Part shown: positions 23,647-33,525 of the stretch, piece after piece
Layout of the letters: the number at the start of each line of letters is the position of its first letter
Numbering within the stretch: position 1 is the first letter of the stretch
Assembly: GCA_035222895.1 (NCBI GenBank)
Contig: JAVYIG010009957.1
Span: 1-64,000 of the forward strand
From: Strongylocentrotus droebachiensis
Lineage: Eukaryota > Echinodermata > Echinoidea > Camarodonta > Strongylocentrotidae
Direction: 5' to 3'
Length of the DNA: 64,000 nt
Program-made: the position numbers and the translations under genes
Notes under the pieces: model-generated
Told to the model about the DNA's origin: nothing
The model's input: the letters and a program-made list of their open reading frames with translations, nothing else
Database searches by the model: none

Positions 23647-25220
23647 AGGTAGGTAGGTATTTATTCTTTTTTTCCTGTATATCCGTTACCATACCCTCTC
23701 GCATTCTCTCTCTCTCCCCTTCTCTCTCTATATATATTTACTCTTTCTTCCTGTCTATGATGCAATAGGCTATTTTCGTAATGTTACCAAATTTAATATA
23801 TAAGTCTTTGTGAAGTGCCTCAATACAAATTATTTCATTCACCTGATAAGAATAATAGTATTTCAATAGTCAGAATGCAAACCGCATATATTAAGTGTTG
23901 CTAGGTAGGTCAGATCATAATGTTTGTCCAACCTGACAACTAATGGATGCAGTTCGGATTCTGTCTATTGAAATATTAGTATTTTTATCAGGCGAATGAA
24001 ATAATTTGTATTGAGGCACTTCATAAAGAGTTATGTATTAAATTCGGTAACATTACGAAAATAGCCTATTCACATGGACACTGACTACTATGTGGCGTTC
24101 AATCCTCAGTGTCAATTGGGTGGGAGGGGGTGTTTATATCATTTCATTTCGTTCGAGACTGCACCATCCTTTTTTTCTCCTTTTTCCTCCTTTTTCCTCC
24201 TTTTTCCTCCATTTTCCTCCATTTTGTTTAGAAAATATCGGATATATTCGTTTATTCTTATCTTGTTTTGTTTGTTTCATTCACCCACAGGAAAGACAAA
24301 AGAATCTACGGACCGTCCAGGATAGTGTGTTCGTGAACAATCCAGTGGTGGATGACGAATCTCGGCCAACCCAAACTCGGCCACTTCAATTCGATCAAGA
24401 GCCAAACCAAGTTCGTTTTCCTCACTCGGTTCAAAACGGACATCCACAGGGGAGGCCATCACGACAAAGCAACGGATACCTTGTTCCAAATTCAGATAAC
24501 CATCGAGATAACCATCGAGATAACCGTCGAGATAATCGACGAGATAACCGTAATGTGAGCTATGATCAGTCACTCCTTGTCCGCAATGATTATCCGTATC
24601 CACCTGCTTTGGAGAGAGGACCTGTACCCGATGACCGGAATAGGAGGAACCGACAGCAGTCAAGTATGCCACGCCCACATCTCGGTGTGAACCACCAATC
24701 ACATATCCCACATGAAACTAGGCGTGGCCAGGTCAATCGGGGATACGAAGCTGACGAGCTCGGCCAGCCAATAGACAGATCGTACAACTTGAGGAGTTAT
24801 ATTTACGATGGAGTTCAAGGTGATCCTATGGACCAGCCGGTGTACTCGGGTGGACAGCCACTATACTCCGAGCAACCCCGAAGATCGCCGAACCAAAACC
24901 CGAGTGCTTCAGCAGACCACAGCCGAAACCATCCAGAAAGTCGTCGACACGTGAACAGACCACCTAATTACTCCACCCAGCGAAACAGCCGAGAACCCGC
25001 TGCTAATCCACAGCCGAGGGACGAAGACAGATCGTTCATCTACCGACCAACACCCGAAAATTTCCGAGGAAAACCGCCGCAGCCCGAGTACTTGTCTCAG
25101 CAGCAGCAACAGACAGCGCAAAACAATAGTTATCCCTTACAAGTATCAGCGCAACATCCGGGTCCTGCTCAATCTGCTCCTAACACCAGAGGACCAGGAC
25201 CCACCAACACATACTTCTGA
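20259..25220 (+). CDS. Four-pass membrane protein, MS4A/CD20-like, with long disordered tail (4 coding exons)
   Basis: Coding exons: 20259-20417, 21294-21350, 22458-22739 and 24291-25220. Every junction is phase 0 with GT..AG. The product is 475 aa. The start has A at -3 and G at +4. An acceptor (TTTCATTTCAG) just before 20188 suggests a spliced 5' leader. Hydrophobic helices lie at about residues 6-30, 45-68, 73-97 and 117-147. The first loop (31-44, with Cys34) and the loop after helix 3 are short, and a tiny basic KFKSL turn joins helices 2 and 3. That places both termini in the cytosol. Exon 3 ends in an acidic run (EEEVKEDLEEED). The 309-aa tail is rich in Pro, Gln, Arg and Asn, with tandem D-N-[HR]-R units at about residues 231-250, and looks disordered. 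Helix spacing and W-T-G at helix 2 recall MS4A/CD20-like proteins, but I cannot name an orthologue or function. A divergent first exon of the same type lies at 1242-1391 (-). Confidence 0.85.
21522..21960. mobile_element. Intronic interspersed repeat with SINE-like tail
   Basis: Begins with (AAT)n and ATATTTATAAGGCGC..TGTCTCTAAGCGC, the same inverted 3' tail as the SINE at 46022-46355. It then continues into AAGGTGCGTTTTCAGCAAGG and AATTTATTCCAAGGG. Lies in intron 2 of the four-pass gene. The second half is not shared with the other SINE copies here, so it may be a different element carrying the same tail. Confidence 0.55.
22755..23030. mobile_element. Palindromic MITE, GGTGTTTCACAAAGATC family, next to a splice donor
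   Basis: Starts GGTGTTTCACAAAGATCTTA only 15 bp after the donor of exon 3 of the four-pass gene. It ends with AAGTCCAACTTAGAGTTAAG and AACTTAGGATC. Related to 13773-14075; the right terminus is eroded. Confidence 0.65.
23031..23763. repeat. Intron 3 segment with CT microsatellites
   Basis: Unique sequence to about 23450, then CT-rich DNA with pure (CT)n at 23609-23642, a (GTAG)n patch, and further CT to about 23740. Confidence 0.6.
23764..24070. mobile_element. Palindromic MITE, family P, intact
   Basis: A 307-bp near-perfect foldback. It starts AATAGGCTATTTTCGTAATG and ends with the reverse complement. Arms of about 135 bp pair almost throughout (both carry GTGCCTCAATACAAAT, inverted). It sits in intron 3, about 220 bp before exon 4. 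It serves as the unoccupied-site reference for the interrupted copy at 1426-2030. Confidence 0.85.
24484..24556 (+). repeat. 12-bp coding tandem repeat in exon 4
   Basis: Five to six units of GATAACC[AG]TCGA encode Asp-Asn-[His/Arg]-Arg in frame. Twelve is a multiple of three, so copy-number change would keep the frame. Confidence 0.85.
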
Positions 25221-27245
25221 ATGATCTTGCTCAGTAGCCCTCCAGTCTTTGATCCGTATTCTACTAAGGTTTTAACCCAAATGCTGGATTAAGGCTTATG
25301 TCAAAATCGGGCTTACCGAAAGGAGCTAGTACAAAGTCTAAGTTTTCCCTTTATTAAAAGTGAATCTAGACCCAGAGTCGGATTTAACTGAATAGTAGAA
25401 TACGAATCACATCCTCGGACCGCTCCTCTTAGTAAGCGTACAGACCGTCTTCCGCCCCTAGTTCCTATGTACATACAAAAATTGATATCAGTCGCAAATA
25501 AGTTGCGATTATATCAACTCTTTATAAGACGGGACCCTGATAAAACGGTTTTGGAAAGTTTCAGAAATCTCAGTGTATTTTGTGGCCGTCATAAGGACAC
25601 TGTTAGTTTGCTAGTATAGGACTTTGTTAATATAGTAATTTATTTAGTTAATCTTTTTTTTTCTTCCCGGCATCCATGTGACTCTTTTCCAAATGTACTC
25701 TAGTTTTGATTTCAATGATTTTCTTTGTTTCTGCCGAATAAATAATAATAATAATAATAACAAATAAGAGCTAAATGACAGATTTCAGTTAACACGGACG
25801 ACACTTTCTATTAAAAAAAGACTTAATACTTTTATGCAAGTTAACACCGTTTTTTGCTAGATGAGTAGACTGCTTTAGAATTTGTTTCAACCTTCGAAAT
25901 AGACCCACTACCTACTAGAACCGGCTGACCCCTGTAATAAGCATTAATAAGGTTAATAAAATACAATCTGTTTAATACTGAAAGCTTGGGTTGAATGTAA
26001 CGAGTGCACTATGCTTGATTAATTACATTAATTTCAATTTTAAGAATGATTTATCAATGCAATCAGAATGTTTTTTACAAACAATACTACACGAAAATCA
26101 ACCGATGCTTACAATGTACTAAATAACATTTTAACATATAGTTCAAAAAAACATTTGCAAAACAAACTGACAGTATAATTGAAAGATTGCTCAAATTAGC
26201 ATCCCCATGTCATTAAATAAATATATTGTATAGTGGTCTTCTTAAAAGAATAAATCTTAACATGTGCATCATACTCAATATTTAGAAATGTTGTTATGAT
26301 TCCTCCAAAGTTTATTCTTCTTAAATATTTGAAGGTTTCAAAAGTTTGCTGACATATCCAAAAAGAAGTTACGTGACCGATCCTTTGTTTTGTTTTTGTT
26401 GTTGATGATGATTATCATGATAATCACTATTCAAGGAGTGAGTAAATGAAATAGTTTGATAAATAGTTTGATTTATTATTTTGTATAAATCAAACATAGC
26501 TATTTAAAACTGACAATTATTTAAACATGGCACCCGTTGTGGGCTGCTAATATCTGCATGGGGGTCATGGGAGTCCTGAACAGTCTGACTTTGTTTTTTC
26601 TGAATTTAGTTTTTAATTGAGACCCCATATTGCAGAGCGGTCCGCGTCTAATCGTATAGGTGGTTTCCAAATTTGGGTGTTAGAAATATGCTAGAAATGT
26701 TAATATCATGTATTACACGAATGTAACTTATTTATTCACTCATGTAAACGTTGCAGGCTGCAATGATTTATATAATATATAATATTTGTTTTAATGACAT
26801 TTTGAGCCGAATCTATTTTGTTTACGTCTCTTTATTGTTTGATTCTTTTCTTTCAAATGTAATTATAGTGCATGCATATTGGTAGTAAGGAATTATTACT
26901 ATAAAGAAATTTGAATGTTCAAATCGTCAGAAAATATGAATGCATATACCCTTTTGTATTATCGTTTGCAGATGGAAGAAAATATCTCATGTAGAAAACC
27001 ATGTACATGTATATCCCTCCAGAAATGGAGGCAAATGCTGAAAATGTGAAGATGTATATATCATTATGAGGAAATAAAAAGACCAGAAATTGTTATTTTA
27101 CAACAACAAACAAACAAAAAGGCAAAAGAACTTATTATTGGTCTATTCATTTCAACTGTAGAAGATATATTAGTTCAATGATCGAGTGATTTAAAGTGCG
27201 CCATCTAGCGAAACAATAAAACTATTCTCAAGTTGATTGAGAAAC
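25221..27245. other. 3' untranslated and downstream region of the four-pass gene
   Basis: AT-rich. Candidate AATAAA signals occur near 25737, 25956 and 27070, but none can be chosen. There is an (AAT)n patch at 25737-25760. No second gene was recognised. Confidence 0.4.
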
Positions 27246-27247
27246 CA

Positions 27248-27543
27248 TCTGAGAATGAGAAGAAGAAGGAAAAGAAAAGAAGAAGAAGGATGAGAAGAAG
27301 AAGGAGGGAGAACTAGAAGAAGAGGAATAATAAGAATAAGGCTATAAATAAAGAGTTGAGAGAAAGTGTGATCGCCAAAGTCGATATATTTATGTCACAG
27401 AGAGAAGGAGGGAGAGAGAGGGAGAGAGAGAGAGAGAAGGAGAAGGGTGAAAGGGGAGACATAGAAAGAGAAAGACGGGTTAGAATGAGAGAGGGGAGAG
27501 ACAGAGAGGGAAAGGGGAAAAAACGAAGATAGGGAGAGAGAGG

Positions 27544-27576
<33 letters not shown>

Positions 27577-27580
27577 ATCC
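27248..27580. repeat. GAA / GA polypurine tract
   Basis: (GAA)n-rich to about 27340, then (GA)n with GGG interruptions to 27578. It carries no gene; the CT-strand frame is low complexity. Confidence 0.85.
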
Positions 27581-27669
27581 ACTCCATATTATATTTTAAT
27601 CTACTCTTAAGATTTTGTTGAGTCACTCTTTTGACATTAGATGTTGAGTTACTCTGAACTTTGCGATGC

Positions 27670-28700
27670 TTAATTTATTTATTTATTTATTTATTTATTA
27701 TTATAGTTTTATTTTAACAGGGTGGTCTCATTCAAGTTCATTTCTGAGCCTGCTCTCCCAGAGAGCCCTGTATTCACATAAAAAACATGTACAATAATAA
27801 CATGAATTCAAAACATACATACAAAGGTAAAATATACATGGTATATACAATAATTAAACATGGGTAACGAAAAACACGCATTAACAATAAATTATAAGGA
27901 AAAAAAAATACAACTATCAAATTGAAAAAACTAGATGAATGAAATGTAATAAATAAAGGTCAAATTAACGTGAAAATATGTTTACAAGGGAAACTGAAAG
28001 GTTTTGACATTCTTTTTAAAACGTTGCAGTGACTTACAATTTTTAATATGATAGGGTAATTTATTGTATATTTTAGCTCCTGAAACCGCTAAGGTTTTCG
28101 TTTTAAAATTTGTTTTACACTTTGGAATGAATAATGGACTGTTTAAAGCATAACGAGTAGAATATAATATCGGTCTTTTACTTATACATGGATTAAGATA
28201 TGGTGGTGATAGGTCGTTTATGATTTTAAAAATCAAGATGCATTTCTGATATTTAATTCTTTCCTCTAATGACCGCCATTTCAATTTACTCATTAAAACA
28301 TTTTGGGGTGTAAAATATTCGGCACGAAGAACTAATCGTGCATATCTATTTTGTAATTTTTGCAACTTTGTTAGATTTTGTTTCGAAGTATTCCCCCATA
28401 CTGAATTACAGTAGTTTAAATGCGGTAGGATAAGAGAATAGTATAATGTAATAAGATTCTTACGGGAAATATAATTGCGTATACGTCTAATGCAGGCAAT
28501 CGTACCCGATACTTTCTTAACAACTTCTTTTACATGTAACGACCATGTTAAGCTTTTGTCTAGTGTTACACCTAGATATTTCATACTTTCGACTGAGTCG
28601 AGTACATTGTCACTGTAACGAATACAAATATTATTATTTTGAATTTTTCTTTTGGAAATACGACTTATAAAGAGTTGGATTTCCACTCTTGGAATGATTT
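27670..28700 (-). mobile_element. 5'-truncated LINE, CR1/L2-group reverse transcriptase 3' half
   Basis: An uninterrupted 234-codon frame (28686 down to 27982) reads SMKYLGVTLDKSLTWSLHV, then LPHLNYCNSVWG, LQKLQNRYARLVL and IINDLSPPYL. These are the post-catalytic thumb motifs of CR1/L2-type LINEs. The palm with the FADD box is missing, so the copy is truncated at its 5' side near 28690. Downstream on the same strand is an AT-rich 3' untranslated region ending in an (AATA)n tract at about 27671-27700, as expected for target-primed insertion. The intact frame suggests a fairly recent insertion. Confidence 0.85.
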
Positions 28701-29687
28701 CAAGACTACTATTAAATTCGTATAGCGCACATCTATGCCGTCAAGGTTCACTTCGAACCATCAGTCATAGCGTCTGGTCGAATGGTCGCGTTACCCTACC
28801 TTTGTGAAAACATGCCCCTTTATATTCACGAAATGTCGGGGTAATGTTCGTGAAATAAACCCAGATCATCTACAAATGGTCCGGTCCAATTTGCCCGGCA
28901 CTTTATGAAAACCCTACGCCAAACCTACGAACAGTTGCATCTTCACACGATCTCAGTCCGTTTTGGTTTCACGAAAGGTCGTGTAACCCGACCACTTGAC
29001 CAAGCGCGATGACCCGATGATTTTAAGTAAGCCCACTTCTAAAACTATTCCTATTTGTATTAAAATGTAAAAACGGTAGCGCACCTGTTTATCTTCTTAA
29101 ACTCATCCAAGTGAACGCACTCAAATGCGATCTCCGCTCACCAGAAAAAAAAATGCTTTCCCAAGTTTCTGTGCAGACCAAATCAAAGGGAGGAAAGAGC
29201 ATTGCAATTATTGCACCAGAACTTTGCCCTAAATAAATTGACCTATGTTCCTATTTCATTGTATTATTATATCAACGGAATGAGCTGCATGTGTCAAGGT
29301 TTCAAGCAGGAGACAGGCGTGTGTAACCTTGATGCCTTTCTCTCTGTTCTACCAGACCCGTGTGTTTTTCAAATTTGTGTAATTGAGGAAAAGCCACAAT
29401 TTTACTTGCATCACTTATTTATGTTTGAAAACCACATTTTGTTTGAAAACCACCACTTTGTTCGAAACAAAAAGAGGATGAAGTGCGAGCATTTGTGAGG
29501 TTTTGTTAATCATCACCTTTGCGATCGACCTTCAACTTCGCCAGAGAGCATTAACCTTGGACGTGTCAAGGGTATGATACCAAATAGGGCAGAGAGGGTA
29601 ACAAATAGCCCCCCCCCCCCGCCCCTCCCCCACCCATACCACCAATCTCTGCTATTTTTTCTCTCCCTATGTTTTGTTCCCTTCCTA
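28701..29687. other. Intergenic, nothing recognised
   Basis: Contains GTTTGAAAACCACATTTTG / GTTTGAAAACCACCACTTTG tandem duplicates (29427-29460) and a poly-C run at 29609-29630. No gene was supported. Confidence 0.4.
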
Positions 29688-29689
29688 TA

Positions 29690-30141
29690 TTAACCATGGA
29701 CCTACTAGTAGTAGGTCCATGCTATAACCCACTCTCTCTTGTTTTTTCTTTATTAAGTTTCTCTACCCCCTCTCTTTCCATTTCAGTTTCCCTTTTTTTC
29801 CATTCCTCTTTCCCTCCATTAGTTTTTTTGTTAAATACCTCCGTTTCCCTCCTTCTCCTCCTCCTTTCCTCTCGCCCTGTCCACCTCCCTCTCTTTCTCT
29901 CTCTCTTTATATATATACATTTCTATCTCTCCCTTTTTTCTTTTCTCTTTTTCTCTCTCTCTCTCTCTATCTCTCTATCTATCTCTCGCTCTCCATCTTT
30001 CCCTCCTGGGTTTCTCTCTTTCCAGTATTTTTGTCGATCTCTTTCATTCTCTTTTTTCCTTACTCTGTCCTTCTCTCTTTCTCTCCCGGTTTTCTCTTCT
30101 CTCTTTCTCTGTTCCTTTTGCTCACTTTCCCCCTACTTTGT

Positions 30142-30176
<35 letters not shown>

Positions 30177-30645
30177 TCTCCCTCTCCTATTAAGGCATAT
30201 TATTGTGCATGTAAGAAAACTTTCCATACGTATGTGTATATATATGTATGAGATATTCTTGGGCCAGCTCCCCCTGTGCAATGTGTCCATTTTCATTGTA
30301 TTTTGTTTTCTTTGCATCACATCACACGTTCGTCAATATTGACAAATATGCGGAACGAAAACAGAACGCGACATCATTCCAACGGCGGGGGACGATTCCA
30401 AATACCTGTCGAAACTTCACGCTAATGTCGTAAGCCATCAGCATGCGCCCGCATTCTTCGCCGTGTCTCTGCCGGTGGTATCTCGCACCTACCCGATGGG
30501 AGACACATTGCCCGACGGACCCCTACGCAGAATGGTCTATTAATAACGACCGTTCTCATTCGGCTATCCTTCATATTGTACCTAGGTCTACTTCTTCAAG
30601 AATACTGGGTTTAAATTAAGCATGGATTCTTAGTAGGTCCATGGT
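29690..30645. mobile_element. Possible TIR-bounded element around a CT tract
   Basis: AACCATGGACCTACTA at 29691 is mirrored by TAGTAGGTCCATGGTTTA ending at 30645. Inside are a second inverted TAGTAGGTCCATG next to the left end, about 450 bp of CT-rich microsatellite (29730-30190) and a CG-richer block (30350-30560). No transposase was seen. It might instead be two chance copies of a common short repeat; GGTCCATG also occurs at 10588 and 10913. Confidence 0.35.
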
Positions 30646-31670
30646 TTAAAAGTTTTAAGTTTTAATATGGGGGTTATGAATTTGTTTCAAATGAACATAT
30701 TGGAAGCATATGCGATTTTACAATATTCAATGATCGTTGTCGCGGTTGAAATCGAGTCTAAAGTGATAAAATTGTTTTTTAAAAACTCGTTAATGTTGTA
30801 AAGCTCCCTTTCAAGACTGATATTAGTTTAGCTTTAAAACAATATTTCTTGCTTACAATTGAACAATTTGCTATTCCCGTTTGGAATTTAATAATATATC
30901 AGAACTGCATATTCTGATATCTTCATGGTCGCAGCTATCATGGAATGGCCTTATAGGCTTTGACGCTGTTTGAAATATTAGAAATTTACCGGGAGTAAAT
31001 AATCATATCTGATTGATACACGTCTGTAGAAACCTATTACAAACACACATACGCACCGGGAAATTTTGATTATTCAATTTCTCGAAAGCAGAAGTGTTTT
31101 AGAGGCTAAATTTTGTCAGTGGTTATAAAACATCCACAGGGGCTTTCAAATATAAACATGTCAAGCAGAACGGGAAGAGATTGTTTGCTGTGATCATTGA
31201 ATGATGACACGGATTGATCGAATGATGAAAAGACGAAACAAGGAAATAAAATATAGAGATGGGACAAAAATATTTGTGGTGATATTGGAAAGAATAGCAG
31301 GGCGACAGAACAAGGCAAACTAAAAGAGAAACAACTCTAACAAGATGAGAAACAGTATTAGGAAGTCCCAATAGAGTATAGAGAATAAAGACGTACATAT
31401 CTGTCCAGGTCACAGCTTGGCTTAGAAACGAATTTTTATACCAACTGTACTCTTCTCTTTGTGCATAGCAAACAAATTGAACTGAATTGAATGTCATTAG
31501 AAAGCCGTGTCAACTCCAACTGTGTATGGAATCGTGCTCGTTTTGAGAACATACAAAATCAGAAAATTCCTAAAACAAATTGATAAGGAAAATAGAGTGG
31601 TGGGAAGATTTAAATTTAACCATATATACAAGAAGACGATACAACATCCTGAAAAGAGATATGGATATAG
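30646..31670. other. Intergenic, nothing recognised
   Basis: AT-rich and uniform. Open frames here lack splice or family support. Confidence 0.4.
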
Positions 31671-31752
31671 ATTGATAGATAGATAGGCAGATAGAAGGAA
31701 ATTAATAAATAGAGATAGATAGATAGATAATTATTAAAAGGATAGATAGATA

Positions 31753-31993
31753 GATAAAGATATAAAATATTGGTAGGCAGATAAAGATATAATATTTTGT
31801 TAGGCAGATAAAGATATAATATATTGGTAGGCAGATAAAGATATAATATTTTGTTAGGCAGATAAAGATATAATATATTGGTAGGCAGATAAAGATATAA
31901 TATATTGGTAGGCAGATAAAGATATAATATTTTGTTAGGCAGATAAAGATATAATATATTGGTAGGCAGATAAAGATATAATATATTGGTAGG
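31753..31993. repeat. 27-bp minisatellite, nine units of two types
   Basis: The unit is GATAAAGATATAATA plus either TATTGGTAGGCA (type A) or TTTTGTTAGGCA (type B). The order is A B A B A A B A A. It is flanked by (GATA)n at 31672-31760 and 31995-32160, from which it probably arose. Confidence 0.9.
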
Positions 31994-32245
31994 TAACATC
32001 GATAGGAAGATAGAAAGAACTTGAGAGATGAATAGATAGATAGACAGATAGAAAGGCAGAGATATACACAAGATATATAATACATTGATAGGTAAAAGGA
32101 TGTATGGATACATAGTAATACAGATAGAGAGAGTGAGAGATATATTAATAGATAGACAGATATGAATTTATTTCCGTATAAAAATAAATACAGTAGAAAC
32201 ATAACACAATATGTTCACATTATTATAGGAGATAGATGGCCCTCA

Positions 32246-32300
32246 TGGAAGAGGGAGAAATAGAGAGAGTGGGATAGAGAGAGAGAGAGAGAGAAGGGGG
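32246..32300. repeat. GA microsatellite
   Basis: A short (GA)n patch. A CT counterpart follows at 32521-32579. The DNA between (32300-32520) shows no gene. Confidence 0.7.
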
Positions 32301-32538
32301 TTGACCACGCCCTCTGTAGACTACTTCTTGGGTAGTTATCTGTCCTGTCCATCATGACGTCACAGTGTTTCTGTGTTGTGATTGGCAGGTGTCAATCATA
32401 GCGTAGCAGTCAGTCGTTCGCAGCTCAACGGACTCAAGAGCGAAGACAAGGTCGCTCTATAGTCTTCCATTGCAAACCTCTTATGGACATGATAATACAG
32501 TGAAAAAACTACTCGACCCTTTCCTTCTCCTTCTCCGC

Positions 32539-32582
<44 letters not shown>

Positions 32583-32709
32583 CGTGATTTGTCAAGCAAG
32601 CTTTACTGAGGCTAGACTGCAAGTCATCGTTCTTACTCCTAGAAACAGACAAGCTGATCCTGAGACAGTATTTACTTCGCGTCAATTTCCTACAAAAATC
32701 TAATTTTAA

Positions 32710-32982
32710 AGGCATTGATAACAATGTTTCCTTCTTTTTTTTTTTTACAAATCTGAGATGCATGGTCCTACGTGATATCAGTGTCTTTGATATCATGGTG
32801 TAATATTGTAAGCCCGCGTCTATATGAATTGTAATCATAAATATGTTGATAATCAAACATGCGATCGGCTTGTAAAAGTCATGGGATTCCTGACTGACCT
32901 AAAGGTTTGTTATTATGATTACGGCATTAGCTAAATCCAGAATATTGTGTTTAGAACCAGAGGCAAAGATACCCATTTCCTT
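32710..32982. mobile_element. TTAA-flanked MITE, family A, degraded copy
   Basis: Starts AGGCATTGATAACAATG after TTAA and ends ACCCATTTCCTT before TTAA. It retains ACAAATCTGAGATGCATGG and GGATTCCTGACTGACC. It is internally deleted relative to 40514-40891. Confidence 0.7.
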
Positions 32983-33123
32983 TTAAATCAACACTATACA
33001 AAAATTATACCTAATCTGAAACCCCATTGCAACCTTAACCCTATACCAACGAGAAAGCCTGGAGCAACTGTTGCAGGAGCAAATGTAAGATTCAGCCCCC
33101 TTCCCCCTCCACTACCGAAAATT

Positions 33124-33241
33124 ACGCCTCTTTGCCTCCAGTGTTGATTGGTTTAAAATGCATTGATAATGATGCTGCCGAGGAGGAGAAGGAGGAGGAG
33201 GATAATGGTGAGAATGTTAATGATGATGAAGATCATAGTTA
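33124..33241 (+). repeat. Dispersed duplicate with an acidic reading frame
   Basis: Over about 115 bp, nearly identical to 40404-40512. Both share GCCTCTTTGCCTCCA, GATGCTGCCGAGGAGGAGAA and GATGATGAAGATCATAG, then TTAA. In both, one frame reads IDNDAAEEEKE..DNGEN..NDDEDHS, then a stop. See findings. Confidence 0.7.
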
Positions 33242-33244
33242 AGG

Positions 33245-33525
33245 TACTGCTAGTGGTGGTGGTGGTGGTGGTGGTGGTGGTGGTGGTGGTATTATTAGTG
33301 GTGGTGAGCTGGTGCTGTTGCTGATAATGTTGACACTGGTAGTAGTGGTTGTGGCAGTAGTGGTGATGATTAAGATGAGGAGGAGAATGAGAAGGAGTAC
33401 ATAGAGATGATGATGGTGACAGTGGTGGTCGTGGTAATGGTGACAAACAGGAAAAAGAGGAGGGGGAGAAGGATAAAGACGATTATGTTGACAGTGTTGG
33501 TAGTGTTGGTGGGGATGAAGATGAT
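33245..33525. repeat. GGT/GAT trinucleotide-rich tract
   Basis: A pure (GGT)n run at 33254-33290, then imperfect GGT, GAT and GAG units. The His/Thr-rich reverse frames are artefacts. Confidence 0.8.

Noticed and set aside
30350-30560. CG-richer block that could be an exon
   Set aside because: Stops in all frames within a short distance and no splice pair could be matched.
31753-31993. Possible CRISPR-like array
   Set aside because: The units are contiguous with no spacers and the DNA is eukaryotic. It is a minisatellite.
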